Of a stretch of DNA of 64,000 nucleotides, positions 16,628 through 26,205 are shown in pieces. Each line of letters opens with the position of its first letter. Within the stretch, counting starts at the first letter, position 1. The translations under genes were made by a program, and so were the position numbers. Source of the DNA: Balneolaceae bacterium UBA2956 (lineage in GTDB: Bacteria > Bacteroidota > Rhodothermia > Balneolales > Balneolaceae). The notes beneath the pieces are model-generated. The model did no database searches, was not told the DNA's origin, and saw only the letters and a program-made list of their open reading frames with translations. The DNA lies in contig DEBM01000065.1 in NCBI GenBank assembly GCA_002348545.1, positions 41,152-105,151 on the forward strand, in the 5' to 3' direction.

Positions 16628-17371
16628 TTATTTATTATTTATTATTTCATGATCTCCTATAGATACGAGTTCATGACGTTTGAAGTACATTACGATTAAT
16701 CCAATTAGTCCGAGAACCGCAAACATACCCACATAGGTATAGATTGCGGGTGAGGGGTTGTCAACGGTACTTATCGAACCTGAATACACAGCAATAGCAG
16801 CATATGGTAGGCTCCCTAAAGTGTAAAAAAAGACATATTTCCAGTAGGGCATTCGGGTAGTACCAGCTAAGCAAGAAGTTATTTCAGGCAACATTGGAGC
16901 TGCCCTACATAGCAAGAGAGTTAAAGGTCCAAGGGTCTGGTACAAATGAATCATCCCTATCTTTTCGGATTCATTTTTACACACCCGATTCAATAATTTT
17001 AATCCATGATAACGGCTAATAAGGTAGCCTAACGATCCAGACAACATCAATCCAAGATAGGAAAAAAGGATTCCCATTTTTAATCCTAGAAAAAAACCAG
17101 ACAAAATGGTCAACGATAGAGTTGGAATTGCAATGAAAAGGTCAACTATTAAAAGTGCGATTATTAAACTTCCGACCCAAATAGATGACCATTTTTGAGC
17201 TTCTTGTAACCACTGTTTTATGTCTTCAACACTGAAAACATCTAATCCTTTGAAAAGCAATAAGGTCAGAGTGAACACTAAAACCAGCACCCCAACAAAT
17301 CTCATAAAAGCTTTTATACCCGAATTGAAGTACCAATTTTTTGTTAATAATTGTAACGGATTAGGATTCAT
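16628..17371 (-). CDS. TVP38/TMEM64 (VTT-domain) membrane protein
   Basis: A 247-aa polytopic inner-membrane protein with about six hydrophobic segments. The VTT/SNARE-associated signature is visible as IPTLSLTILSGFFLGLKMGI, with GSLGYLISRY and the later LCRAAPMLPEITSCLAGTTR and PYWKYVFFYTLGSLPYA segments. Members of this superfamily (DedA relatives) are proposed or shown lipid scramblases/flippases. The gene follows a SPOR lipoprotein by 82 bp on the same strand. Confidence 0.88.
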   Translation of the reverse strand: MNPNPLQLLTKNWYFNSGIKAFMRFVGVLVLVFTLTLLLFKGLDVFSVEDIKQWLQEAQKWSSIWVGSLIIALLIVDLFIAIPTLSLTILSGFFLGLKMGILFSYLGLMLSGSLGYLISRYHGLKLLNRVCKNESEKIGMIHLYQTLGPLTLLLCRAAPMLPEITSCLAGTTRMPYWKYVFFYTLGSLPYAAIAVYSGSISTVDNPSPAIYTYVGMFAVLGLIGLIVMYFKRHELVSIGDHEIINNK

Positions 17372-17453
17372 TAATAGACGGCAAGATGAGCAGAGGGTTA
17401 GAGTGTAGTATTACGAGATTAACAAAGTTACAATTAAATGATTTTTTATAATT

Positions 17454-18155
17454 CTAGTTACGTTGAAATCGGATAAAAACAGAATCTGCGGGAACATTCC
17501 AGGGTACTACCCTATCGTATACAACCCAGGCATCAGGAAATTGGCGTTTAATGATTTGAGATGTCGAATAAGCTCTTGTACGATCATGAAAATCACCAAC
17601 ATGAACCCTGTAGTATGGAGCTTTAAAAAATGTATAGGTCTCCGGAGAGTATCCTGCGATATATTGTATGGACCAGGTTCTAAACAGTTTAGCTACTGTA
17701 TCTGCTATAGACGGAGAAGGACCTGAATAGATTTGAATACGAAATCCTTCATAGAGATTTCTTTCTACAGCTTCAGTACTTTCCAATTCCGAATTTAAAG
17801 ACAGCTCATCAGGTATTTCAAGACGTAGGTTAGCATAAAAATCCGACCAATTTAATAGGAGTGTATCTTGTAATTCTAACTCGTTGGTATTTGGTTTGCT
17901 ATGCTGAGGCACTGCATTTACTACGGTTAGATTGTTAATATCAGTGCTTTCTATGATAAAAAATTCTTCTTGTGCACCTTGACTCATTTCTTCATCTTTA
18001 GCAGTAGGTTTAACCGATTGAATGGTTACATTTTCTTGTATGTTTTCTGCAGCACTGCAAGTCATTAAACTAATACTGAGAACCAATAAAACTAGAAAAT
18101 AACTAGTTTTAAAACTGAAAAGTGGTATTCTATTGTTATATAGACTATTCCGCAT
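17454..18155 (-). CDS. SPOR-domain lipoprotein
   Basis: I start this at the ATG at 18155 (233 aa), 4 bp after the stop of the half-length dehydrogenase. An in-frame ATG at 18203 would overlap that gene by 44 bases and give an awkward signal peptide. From 18155 there is a hydrophobic segment ending LMTC with the lipidated Cys at residue 33. Residues of about 140-225 form a SPOR domain (GFRIQIYSGPS, YYRVHVGDFHDR), which binds denuded glycan strands at division sites. The middle is a low-complexity linker. It is likely periplasmic and anchored in a membrane. Confidence 0.88.
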   Translation of the reverse strand: MRNSLYNNRIPLFSFKTSYFLVLLVLSISLMTCSAAENIQENVTIQSVKPTAKDEEMSQGAQEEFFIIESTDINNLTVVNAVPQHSKPNTNELELQDTLLLNWSDFYANLRLEIPDELSLNSELESTEAVERNLYEGFRIQIYSGPSPSIADTVAKLFRTWSIQYIAGYSPETYTFFKAPYYRVHVGDFHDRTRAYSTSQIIKRQFPDAWVVYDRVVPWNVPADSVFIRFQRN

Positions 18156-18159
18156 GCGA

Positions 18160-19104
18160 TTATTCAGAGACGGGATGCCACGTAGTTTTAACTTCTTGAA
18201 CATATAAAATATAATAGGGATCTTTTAGCGAATTTAGACAAAAAGCTATGGTTTCGTTAGGCGTGGAATTAAGCTCATTTAATGGGATAAATGATTCCCA
18301 AAAAAACACTCTTTTCATATTTGATGCACTTTCTAGTTCGCACATAATGCGAAAATCAGCATCCAATGAGGTATCACCTACAAGTACATTCACGTCCATG
18401 TGTTTAGAAATAGGAGGAATAAGGTCGGCTTTCGATCCGGTTACAATATTCACGATCCCTGGTGGGACATCAGAGGTTGCTAATACCTCTGCAAATGTAC
18501 ATACCGGTAAAGGATATCGTTTAGAAGCAATAATGACTTGACTATTGCCAGCTACCATATTGGGCAGAAGTAGTCCTAGCATTCCTAACAGACTAGGTGT
18601 TTCTGGACAGATAATTCCCACTACACCGATTGGCTCTTGTCTACTAAAATTGAAGTGCTTACTTGCTACAGGATTTACACTCCCAAAAACTTGAGCAATC
18701 TTATCCGTCCATCCAGCATAATAAACGATGAGTTCAATACAGGCTTGAATCTCATTTTCAGCTGCTTCCCTTGAATAACCAAGAAGTATCATTTCGGTGG
18801 TAAATTGCTCTCTTCGTCCACATAAGATTTCAGCAATTCTATAAATAATCTGCCCACGATTGTACGCGGTTTTGTTAGCCCAAAATTCATGTGCTTTACG
18901 GGCAGCTCTAACAGCATTACGTATATCTTTTTTGGTAGAAAGGCCTACATTAGCAATATGTTTGCCATCTTGCGCTTTGACAGAATAATATCTTCCAGAT
19001 TCGGTACGAGAAAATTCTCCATTAATATAATTTTTGTACGTTTTTGGAATGGAATTCATCGAATTAGAATGTGAGGTAAGATCGCTACTTTGTTCTTTAG
19101 CCAT
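18160..19104 (-). CDS. Half-length aldehyde dehydrogenase-like protein lacking active site
   Basis: A 314-aa protein whose first ~230 residues align with the N-terminal and NAD-binding part of aldehyde dehydrogenases (YINGEFSRTESGRYYSV, AARKAHEFWANKTAYNRGQI, EPIGVVGIICPETPSLLGM). From about residue 230 it diverges: the GSTxxG dinucleotide segment is replaced by NVLVGDTSLD, there is no ELGGK, and the catalytic-Cys domain is missing. It ends cleanly in an intact frame. Its start overlaps the stop of the full-length ALDH by one base (TAATG), so the two are translated together. Short second ALDHs next to deoC occur in other bacteria, to my recollection. A structural or regulatory partner is a reasonable inference; truncation by decay is less likely. 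Confidence 0.85.
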   Translation of the reverse strand: MAKEQSSDLTSHSNSMNSIPKTYKNYINGEFSRTESGRYYSVKAQDGKHIANVGLSTKKDIRNAVRAARKAHEFWANKTAYNRGQIIYRIAEILCGRREQFTTEMILLGYSREAAENEIQACIELIVYYAGWTDKIAQVFGSVNPVASKHFNFSRQEPIGVVGIICPETPSLLGMLGLLLPNMVAGNSQVIIASKRYPLPVCTFAEVLATSDVPPGIVNIVTGSKADLIPPISKHMDVNVLVGDTSLDADFRIMCELESASNMKRVFFWESFIPLNELNSTPNETIAFCLNSLKDPYYILYVQEVKTTWHPVSE

Positions 19105-20615
19105 TAGTTCATAGCTCCATTATTTACTAGTTTTACATAAGCATGCAGGCCTGAAATACCACCTTCTCGGCCTTTTCCACTTTCTTTGTACCCACCAAAA
19201 GGGGATGTAGGGTCAAATTTATTATAGGTATTTGACCATACGACACCAGACCTGAGTTTACTGCCAACATAAAATATTTTAGACCCCTTATCCGTCCAGA
19301 TACCATTAGCGAGTCCGTAAGGAGTATTGTTTGCTTTTTCAATGGCTTCGTCGGTAGTCCTAAATGTTTGAATAGTTAGAACAGGACCAAAAATTTCCTC
19401 TTGCACGACTGTTGAAGATTGAGACACACCAGTTAAAAGGGTAGGTGGATAGTAATAGCCTGAGTTTGGCAAAGATCCCGAACACTCGTAACAAGAAGCG
19501 CCTTCTTTAATGCCTGTCGCCACATAGCGTTGAATAATTTCAAGTTGTGTCTTGGAGTTAACCGCTCCTATGTCGGTATTTTTGTCCAAGGGGTCGCCGA
19601 CGATTAAGTGCTGCATTCTGTTTTTTAATAAGTCAATTACCTTGTCTGCTACTCCTTCTTGAACTAACAATCTAGAACCTGCACAGCAAACGTGCCCTTG
19701 ATTAAAAAATATTGCATTTATTATGCCTTCGACGGCTTCATTTAGAGCAGCGTCATCAAAAAGAATAAAAGCTCCTTTACCTCCGAGTTCAAATGTCGCA
19801 GATATCTCCCTTTCAGCAATTGATTGCTGAATCAATTTACCAACCCCAGTCGAACCAGTGAAGGCTATTTTATCAATATCAGGATGTTGAACTAAGTATT
19901 CGCCTGTTTTTCCGGCACCAGTAACAATATTAACCACTCCATTTGGTAATCCAATGTCCTGCAGTAACTCACAAAACTTGAGCGCAGTTAAAGAGGTTGT
20001 TTCTGCAGGTTTTAATACAACAGTATTCCCACAGGCTAGTGCAGGGGCTATTTTCCAGGCTAGCATGAGAAGGGGGAAATTCCAAGGTATGATTTGGGCA
20101 CAAACACCAAGCGGTTTAGAGCTTTTTCCAGGAAAGGCATAGGCTAATTTATCGGCCCATCCAGCATAGTAAAAAAAGTGAGCCGCCGCCAAGGGTATAT
20201 CAATGTCTCTAGATTCACGTATGGGCTTTCCACCATCCATACTCTCAAGTACGGCAAATTCCCTAGCACGTTCCTGTAGCATTCTTGCAATGCGATATAA
20301 GTAGTGTGATCGCTGTGTGCCTGAATAATTGCTCCATTCTCCCTCAAAAGATACTCTAGCAGCTTTTACAGCAGCATCTACATCGATTTCTGAGGCCTCT
20401 GTGCAACGATATAGAACTTCCCCATTTGCTGGGTTAATACTCTCAAAAGATTGGCTTTCATCATATTTCGTAAAGCTACCATTGATAAAAAATCCGTAGT
20501 TCTTAAAAAATGTAGCATGAGAGGTGTTTTCAGGTGCCTCCTCGTACGACCAGTCTATTGGCATAGATTTTTGGGTTGATCGGTCTGATTGACGATATAT
20601 CTTCTTTTTTGACAT
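19104..20615 (-). CDS. NAD(P)-dependent aldehyde dehydrogenase
   Basis: A 503-aa complete ALDH. The general-base Glu276 lies in FELGGK (275-280), the dinucleotide loop is FTGSTGVGK (252-260), and the nucleophile is Cys310 in FFNQGHVCCAGSR. The N-terminal PWNFPLLMLAWKIAPAL and C-terminal SPFGGYKESGKGREGG motifs are intact. It begins 6 bp after deoC. Acetaldehyde released by DeoC from deoxyribose-5-phosphate is the obvious substrate, oxidised to acetate; this rests on context. It overlaps the following half-length ALDH by one base. Confidence 0.93.
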   Translation of the reverse strand: MSKKKIYRQSDRSTQKSMPIDWSYEEAPENTSHATFFKNYGFFINGSFTKYDESQSFESINPANGEVLYRCTEASEIDVDAAVKAARVSFEGEWSNYSGTQRSHYLYRIARMLQERAREFAVLESMDGGKPIRESRDIDIPLAAAHFFYYAGWADKLAYAFPGKSSKPLGVCAQIIPWNFPLLMLAWKIAPALACGNTVVLKPAETTSLTALKFCELLQDIGLPNGVVNIVTGAGKTGEYLVQHPDIDKIAFTGSTGVGKLIQQSIAEREISATFELGGKGAFILFDDAALNEAVEGIINAIFFNQGHVCCAGSRLLVQEGVADKVIDLLKNRMQHLIVGDPLDKNTDIGAVNSKTQLEIIQRYVATGIKEGASCYECSGSLPNSGYYYPPTLLTGVSQSSTVVQEEIFGPVLTIQTFRTTDEAIEKANNTPYGLANGIWTDKGSKIFYVGSKLRSGVVWSNTYNKFDPTSPFGGYKESGKGREGGISGLHAYVKLVNNGAMN

Positions 20616-20620
20616 AATAG

Positions 20621-21505
20621 TTAGTCGTTTGAAAAATAATTAAGCGATTGATAACGCCCTGTTTTTTCTTTGACCCATTGCATGAGTACATCATTGGCTA
20701 ATGAGCTTGCACCGAATCGGAATAAGGAAGGATGTAGCCAATCAGTTCCAAGCGTTTCTTTAACCAGTACTAAGTATTGAATGGCTTGCTTTGAACTACG
20801 AATTCCACCTGCTGGTTTCATTCCAACTTTAACCCCGGTAGAATTGTAATTATCTCGGATAGCTTGCAACATGACTAAAACAACAGGCATTGTAGCTGCA
20901 GGAGATATTTTTCCAGTAGATGTTTTGATGAAATCCGCACCCGCCTTAATAGCTAAATCGCTAGCCATACGTATATTTTCAAGGGATCCAAGTTCTCCCG
21001 TTTCTAATATTACCTTCAAATGAGCATTGCCGCAGGCTTCTTTGATTTGGGAAATTTCATCGTATACTCTAGCATATTCACCTGATAAGAAAGCTCCTCT
21101 AGAGATCACCATATCAATTTCATCCGCTCCTTCAGAAACTGCGTAGTGTACATCATCCAGCTTGATTTGTAATGAAGACATACCACTCGGAAATGCAGTA
21201 GCTACGCTAGCAATAGATATAGAGGAATCCTTAAGGATGTTATTTGCTAATGCAACTCGGTTGGGATAAACACAAACCGCTGCTACTGATGGTATATTAG
21301 GTAGCTCGGTGTAGGGATGTAATGCCTTATTGCATAGTTGACGAATTTTTCCTTCAGAATCGCTGCCCTCTAGAGTAGTAAGATCCATCATACGAAGAGC
21401 TAGATCAAGTGCTTTTAATTTTGATTCTCTTTTAATGCTTCTAGTACATATTCGTGCTACACGTTCTTGAATCCCAACTGTATCTATGGGTATGCGATCA
21501 ATCAT
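20621..21505 (-). CDS. deoC: Deoxyribose-phosphate aldolase
   Basis: A 294-aa class I aldolase. The Schiff-base Lys194 is in ADFIKTSTGK, with Lys230 in VGMKPAGGIR and Asp131 in ADEIDMVI as the assisting residues. It cleaves 2-deoxyribose-5-phosphate to glyceraldehyde-3-phosphate and acetaldehyde. It is longer than the E. coli enzyme (259 aa) because of an N-terminal helical extension, common in this ALDH-linked branch. It is followed directly by two ALDH genes, giving a deoxyribose-to-acetate route. It starts at ATG, 13 bp after the GT2 gene. Confidence 0.96.
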   Translation of the reverse strand: MIDRIPIDTVGIQERVARICTRSIKRESKLKALDLALRMMDLTTLEGSDSEGKIRQLCNKALHPYTELPNIPSVAAVCVYPNRVALANNILKDSSISIASVATAFPSGMSSLQIKLDDVHYAVSEGADEIDMVISRGAFLSGEYARVYDEISQIKEACGNAHLKVILETGELGSLENIRMASDLAIKAGADFIKTSTGKISPAATMPVVLVMLQAIRDNYNSTGVKVGMKPAGGIRSSKQAIQYLVLVKETLGTDWLHPSLFRFGASSLANDVLMQWVKEKTGRYQSLNYFSND

Positions 21506-21518
21506 TAACTTTTAATTG

Positions 21519-22556
21519 TCATTTTTGAATTTCACTAAAAAATCTCTTCTTTTTGACGAAAAACTCCCAAATTAAAAACGGCCGTTTGTAGGCGTTATTT
21601 AAATATGTTGTATCTCTAGTCATTTCTGACGTAGTAACTGTATTTAAAGACCTTTTCCGAAATAATTTAGGTATTTCTTTTATCAAAGATAAATGAGCAG
21701 TAAATATGGCTTTAGCCTCAATGAATTTTCCCGTGAAAAGAGCTCGTTTAAGAGCTATGATGTCTAAAAGGTATCTAATTAACAGTGTCTGAAACAAGTG
21801 ATACTTGGGTAAATTTTTTATAAGCATGTACCAATTATTTCTAAAATTGTACCTAATCTTTCTGTACGATTTTTGAGCTAAGGAACCCCCACCGATGTGG
21901 TAGACTTTTGCGTTATGACAGAAGCTGATAGCATGGCCTTTGTGTCGAGCGCGCCAGCATAAGTCAATTTCTTCCATATGCATTTCGAAATCTTCATCGA
22001 ACCCATGAAGTTCTTGAAAAAGATTTCTATTTATTACCATTGCAGCCCCTGATGCCCAATCAAGTTTTATATCAGTATCGTATTGACCTGTATCTTCCTC
22101 TAAAACATCAAAAATACGTCCCCGGCAGTAGGGGTATCCATATCGGTCTATAAAACCACCAGCGGCTCCAGCATATTCAAAATGTGTGGGTTTGTTTGCA
22201 GATAAAATTTTGGGTTGAAAGAGTTGGCTCTTAGGTTTTGATAAAATGCACGTATTAAGGGCATCAAGCCACATAGGTTCCACTTTGACATCATTATTTA
22301 AAAAAATCAAGTATTCGTTGTTGCAATGATCTATTGCACGATTATTTCCTCCTGCATAAAAATAGTTGCTACCAAGCTCTACTACTAAAATATCCGAGAA
22401 TTGTTCTCTAACCCATTCGAGGCTGTTATCGGTTGATCCATTATCTACCAGAACGATTTCCATGAATTCATAGTCACTATCATATACACTTTGTAAGCAT
22501 TCTTGAAGGTGACTCAATCCATTCCAATTCAGTATGATGATGCTAAATGAGGTCAA
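21519..22556 (-). CDS. GT2 glycosyltransferase (rhamnosyltransferase-like)
   Basis: A 345-aa GT-A enzyme starting at TTG. The core begins FSIIILNWNGLSHLQECLQS and contains LVDNGSTDNS, NNDVKVEP (the DxD-equivalent NDV) and HGFDEDFEMHMEEIDLCWRA, the ED motif seen in WsbD/RfbF-type rhamnosyl- and related transferases. C-terminal basic helices (about 260-345) suggest membrane association. The acceptor is unknown. It lies 13 bp upstream of deoC; the functional link is not evident. Confidence 0.88.
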   Translation of the reverse strand: MTSFSIIILNWNGLSHLQECLQSVYDSDYEFMEIVLVDNGSTDNSLEWVREQFSDILVVELGSNYFYAGGNNRAIDHCNNEYLIFLNNDVKVEPMWLDALNTCILSKPKSQLFQPKILSANKPTHFEYAGAAGGFIDRYGYPYCRGRIFDVLEEDTGQYDTDIKLDWASGAAMVINRNLFQELHGFDEDFEMHMEEIDLCWRARHKGHAISFCHNAKVYHIGGGSLAQKSYRKIRYNFRNNWYMLIKNLPKYHLFQTLLIRYLLDIIALKRALFTGKFIEAKAIFTAHLSLIKEIPKLFRKRSLNTVTTSEMTRDTTYLNNAYKRPFLIWEFFVKKKRFFSEIQK

Positions 22557-22596
22557 GTATTTCGGTCGTTTTGTTAAAAAACTTGTACTTTGGGAT

Positions 22597-22610
22597 TAGT
22601 CAGTTGACTA
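22597..22610. repeat. 14-bp inverted repeat in divergent promoter region
   Basis: TAGTCA-GT-TGACTA is a perfect 6-bp inverted repeat centred between the divergent GT2 and phosphodiesterase genes. It could be a protein-binding site. No other copy was noticed nearby. Confidence 0.3.
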
Positions 22611-22654
22611 TGCCTAAAGCAATTGAAAGTTAGCATAAATGATACTAATTAATT

Positions 22655-23167
22655 ATGAAAATAGGCTTAATTTCAGATACTCACAGTTTTTTCGATCCTC
22701 AGCTACGTTCGTACTTTTCAGACTGTGACGAAATTTGGCATGCTGGCGACTTCGGAGCCATACAGGTAGCCGAAGAACTTAAAAAAATCGCGCCATTACG
22801 TGGAGTCTATGGGAATATAGATGGCCAAGAGATCCGACAGAACTATCCCTTGCATCTACGCTTTACTTTTGAGGGTATCGATGTTTGGATGACTCATATT
22901 GGAGGAATACCGGGTAGATACTGTCTACCCATAAGAAAGGATATTATGGAAAATCCACCAGATCTATTCATTTGTGGTCACTCTCACATTTTGAAAATCG
23001 TTAGAGATAAAGAATGTAAAAATATGCTTTATATGAATCCCGGAGCGGCTGGAAAACAAGGATTTCAACAATACCGAACTATCGTTACATTTGAAATAAT
23101 CCAATCAGAGCTATCCAACGCACAAGTGGTCCATTTGGGTGAGTTAGGTAAAAAATCTACCGCTTGA
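22655..23167 (+). CDS. YfcE/MJ0936-type phosphodiesterase
   Basis: A 170-aa calcineurin-like phosphoesterase. Metal-binding motifs are in order: LISDTHSF, HAGDFG, GVYGNIDG, MTHIGG and CGHSH followed by MNPGAAGKQG. Length and motifs match the YfcE/MJ0936 family (phosphodiesterases with undefined physiological substrates). Its last bases overlap the left arm of the terminator for the opposing desaturase gene. Confidence 0.92.
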   Translation: MKIGLISDTHSFFDPQLRSYFSDCDEIWHAGDFGAIQVAEELKKIAPLRGVYGNIDGQEIRQNYPLHLRFTFEGIDVWMTHIGGIPGRYCLPIRKDIMENPPDLFICGHSHILKIVRDKECKNMLYMNPGAAGKQGFQQYRTIVTFEIIQSELSNAQVVHLGELGKKSTA

Positions 23168-23179
23168 TCAAGTGGTAGA
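23150..23179 (-). terminator. Terminator of the carotenoid desaturase gene
   Basis: On the minus strand TCTACCACTTGA pairs with TCAAGCGGTAGA (23179-23156, 12 bp with one G-U), followed at once by six T (23155-23150). It lies 25 bp after the desaturase stop and overlaps the 3' end of the opposing phosphodiesterase gene. Confidence 0.8.
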
Positions 23180-23203
23180 TTATATACATCGAGTAAATGA
23201 ATA

Positions 23204-24775
23204 TTAGCTCTGTTTCATTAATTTTTGAACGTTAAATGCTGACTGAAGAACCAAAGGGATACCCCCGCCGGGATGAACTGAGCCACCCGTAAGAAACAGT
23301 CCATCGATTGCTTTGGATTGGTTTCTAGGCCTTAAAAAGGCAGAAAAAAGTCCATTAGAGGAGGTTCCATAGATACTACCTTTATTGGACCTATATTTAT
23401 CGTAAAAGTGAAACGGGGATCGGATTTCTTTATATTGGATATGTTGTGATAGTCCAGTTAAGCCTCTGTTTTCAAGATCCGATATAATTTTTTTGGCATA
23501 AATTGCTGATGTTGGATCTTCTGATAATGTATTTAGGTAAGGTGCATTAACTAGAATGAATAGATTTGACCCACCATTTGGGGCATCATCCGGATCGGAG
23601 TATGAGCTGTTTGATATGTAGATGGTCGGGTCATTGGGCAGTTGTTTCTTTTGGAAAATATCATGGAATTCCTGCTTGTAATCTTTGCTAAAAAAAATAT
23701 TATGATGTTTAAGCTGATCATAGTGACGATCAAGGCCTAGTAACAAAACAAAGCCTGAGCATGAAGGCTCCGAGTATCGGGTTTGTAGTAGCTGCATTTT
23801 TGGACGAACCCTACCAGAAAGTAGGTGTTGATAGGTTTCGTAAGCATCACTATTTGATACTACTTTACTGCAGTAAAATTTAGTTGATCCTAGCTGTTCT
23901 GAATCGCTTGAAAGATTTTGTGATGTAAAGTTTTGGATGGAAAAATACTCTATGGCCTCTATTTTTTTTCTGGCTCCGCTGGTGTCCACTAATATTCTAC
24001 GAACATCGGTGTTGGTGTGTATTTGAACCCCCAATTTGTTTGCTAGCAGCTCTAATTGTTTTACTAAGGTATACATTCCACCTTGTATGTAATAACCACC
24101 CATATTGAGCTCAACATGAGGAATTACATTAAGTGTGCCTGGTGCAGAATATGGTGAAGAACCGTTATAAGTAGTAAATCGCTTAAAAAACTGACGTAAG
24201 TAGGTCGAATCAAAATGTTCATCAATGACATCGCTGACACTTTTGAAGGCGTCGATACTAAAAAAAGAGGTTAGGTTTAGTCCTTTTAAATCGGAGAAAC
24301 TATTGAGTGTGTTGAATAGAAATGCATCAGCTGTTTTATCATAAAGTACTTTTATGTATTCTAAAAAATCAACATACGCTTGTCGATCTTCTGGAGCAAT
24401 ACGATCAATTTCCTGAGCTGTTAGAATGGGATTTTCAAAACAATCGAAGTATTCGCCATCGGCATAATTGTATCGGCAAATAGGTTGAACTTCTTTAAGT
24501 ATTAACCAGTCTTTAAGTGATTCTCCACAAGCAGTAAAAAAGGCCTCCAACAAAAAAGGCATAGTCAATAGACTAGGCCCTGTGTCAAAACGGTAGCCTT
24601 GAACATTCTGTTCATCCATTTTTCCGCCTAAATGCTCGTTTTTTTCGAATAAATTAACATTGTAACCGTCTGCTGCAAGTAAGCATGCACTCATAAGTCC
24701 ACCTATACCACCACCAATAATACCTACTGTATTTTCCTCGGGTAGAATTCTATTATTTTTTGGGGTCAAATGCAT
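23204..24775 (-). CDS. CrtI/CrtD-family carotenoid desaturase
   Basis: A 523-aa FAD-dependent amine-oxidase-fold protein. The N-terminal dinucleotide site is VGIIGGGIGGLMSACLLAAD (about 17-36), followed by NLFEKNEHLGGK and GYRFDTGPSLLTMP. The C-terminus has the family signature GLFLTGGSVHPGGGIPLVLQ. These are shared by phytoene desaturase CrtI and 1-hydroxycarotenoid 3,4-desaturase CrtD. Because a CrtC-like hydratase and glycoside-ester genes lie at 60-63 kb, CrtD (introducing the 3',4' double bond) is the more attractive reading. A strong terminator follows. CrtI cannot be excluded by eye. Confidence 0.85.
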   Translation of the reverse strand: MHLTPKNNRILPEENTVGIIGGGIGGLMSACLLAADGYNVNLFEKNEHLGGKMDEQNVQGYRFDTGPSLLTMPFLLEAFFTACGESLKDWLILKEVQPICRYNYADGEYFDCFENPILTAQEIDRIAPEDRQAYVDFLEYIKVLYDKTADAFLFNTLNSFSDLKGLNLTSFFSIDAFKSVSDVIDEHFDSTYLRQFFKRFTTYNGSSPYSAPGTLNVIPHVELNMGGYYIQGGMYTLVKQLELLANKLGVQIHTNTDVRRILVDTSGARKKIEAIEYFSIQNFTSQNLSSDSEQLGSTKFYCSKVVSNSDAYETYQHLLSGRVRPKMQLLQTRYSEPSCSGFVLLLGLDRHYDQLKHHNIFFSKDYKQEFHDIFQKKQLPNDPTIYISNSSYSDPDDAPNGGSNLFILVNAPYLNTLSEDPTSAIYAKKIISDLENRGLTGLSQHIQYKEIRSPFHFYDKYRSNKGSIYGTSSNGLFSAFLRPRNQSKAIDGLFLTGGSVHPGGGIPLVLQSAFNVQKLMKQS

Positions 24776-24839
24776 ACCGTCAAATGATGGTGATATTTAT
24801 AGGTTACCAAATGCTAAAAGCCTTATTTTATACTAAAAA

Positions 24840-26192
24840 ATGCGCATATACACACAAGATATTGAATCTATAATTACTGAATATAATTCCGAATATGGAA
24901 ATTTTTTAGATGAGTTTGGAGATAGTAAAGTAGAAGAAATAATACTATCAAAGTCATTTCCCAGTAGCTTACCTAAAGCATTTTTAATTGATCAATTAAT
25001 CAGTCAAAAGAAAACGCATCAAAAAATACCTTCATGGATTTCTGCCAAGAAATTAGTTTATCCGCCACCAATTCATGTAGAGCAGAGTTCTTCAGAATGG
25101 ACGGGAAAGTATAAGGCGAAACTAGTAGAAACAGATATTATTATCGACGGTACGGGTGGTATGGGGGTGGATAGTTACTTTTTCGCCAAAGAAGGGATTG
25201 AACTTTGGTACGTAGAATCTAATCCGGATTTGTGTAGTATTACTCAAAATAATTTTAATGTTTTTGGAATAAACGCTAGGGTGGTAAGTGGGTCGTTAGA
25301 AAGTTTTTTGGTATCTAACGAATTTACAGAACTTTGTAATTCTCCCCATACACTGGGTTTGTTTTTAGATCCTTCTAGGAGAGTTCATGGAAATAAGGTC
25401 GTTAGTATACAGGATTCAGAACCAAAACTATTTGAGCTCTGGGAGCAAATTAGTACCAGTGTAGACCAGCTCATTGTGAAAGTATCACCTATGGTACATA
25501 TCGATGAGCTACTTAATAAGGGATACCCCCCTGAAAGTATCCATGCAGTATCTGTGAACAATGAGCTTAAAGAATTACTCTATCGCTATCGTTATACCTC
25601 TGATCGGCTTAGCAAACAAGACAAAAGCAAAATATGTTACCATGCCGTTAACATTAAGAAGAATGAAACTGTTGAGCAGGGTCAGGATAGTTTCACTGTT
25701 CTTGTCGATGCAGATGGCATAGCTCCAGTCACTATACCCTACATTGATACTGATCAATTAACCAAGCTTAGTTCTACTGACTTTGTAGATGACAATGGTT
25801 TTGCAAATAGAGTCAAATCCTATTTATATGATCCGATTGTTGGGGTCAAGAAACTAGGGTGCATGGATCATCTAGGTGCAGGCTTTGATTTGTTAAAGTT
25901 AAATAAGCATACCCATCTTTACCATTCAAAGGATTGGATCAAGCATTTCCCTGGACGTATTTTCGAGGTATTGGATGGTTTTTCACCTTCTCATAAATCC
26001 CTTAAAAAGTGGTTTAATAACTACGGATCTAAGTTCATAAACATATGGTCGTTGAATTACCCATTTTCTTCTGAAGCGATTAAGAAGAAGTACAGTATTC
26101 AAGACGGGGGAGAGCTCACACTCATTTTTACCCGGCTTTATCCTGATCTCCATTGGGTTTTTGTGGCAAGGCGAGTGAATAGCCTCAGTTAG
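24840..26192 (+). CDS. THUMP-like class I SAM methyltransferase (PG_1098 type)
   Basis: A 450-aa protein. An N-terminal helical domain (about 1-85) is followed by a Rossmann SAM site with IIDGTGGMGVDSYFFAK (about 103-119) and the acidic strand end LWYVESNPD. LGLFLDPSRR is the DPPY-like catalytic-loop position. The C-terminal half matches the PG_1098 ferredoxin-like/THUMP-like architecture found in Bacteroidota. A THUMP-like domain implies tRNA or rRNA as substrate, but the base modified is unknown. It starts 64 bp from the divergent desaturase gene. Confidence 0.85.
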   Translation: MRIYTQDIESIITEYNSEYGNFLDEFGDSKVEEIILSKSFPSSLPKAFLIDQLISQKKTHQKIPSWISAKKLVYPPPIHVEQSSSEWTGKYKAKLVETDIIIDGTGGMGVDSYFFAKEGIELWYVESNPDLCSITQNNFNVFGINARVVSGSLESFLVSNEFTELCNSPHTLGLFLDPSRRVHGNKVVSIQDSEPKLFELWEQISTSVDQLIVKVSPMVHIDELLNKGYPPESIHAVSVNNELKELLYRYRYTSDRLSKQDKSKICYHAVNIKKNETVEQGQDSFTVLVDADGIAPVTIPYIDTDQLTKLSSTDFVDDNGFANRVKSYLYDPIVGVKKLGCMDHLGAGFDLLKLNKHTHLYHSKDWIKHFPGRIFEVLDGFSPSHKSLKKWFNNYGSKFINIWSLNYPFSSEAIKKKYSIQDGGELTLIFTRLYPDLHWVFVARRVNSLS

Positions 26193-26205
26193 ATTAACCT
26201 TGATT

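Noticed and set aside
16622..16648. TTATTATTTATT repeat tract as a repeat element
   Set aside because: It is the AT-rich 3' end of the TVP38 coding sequence and the following intergenic bases.
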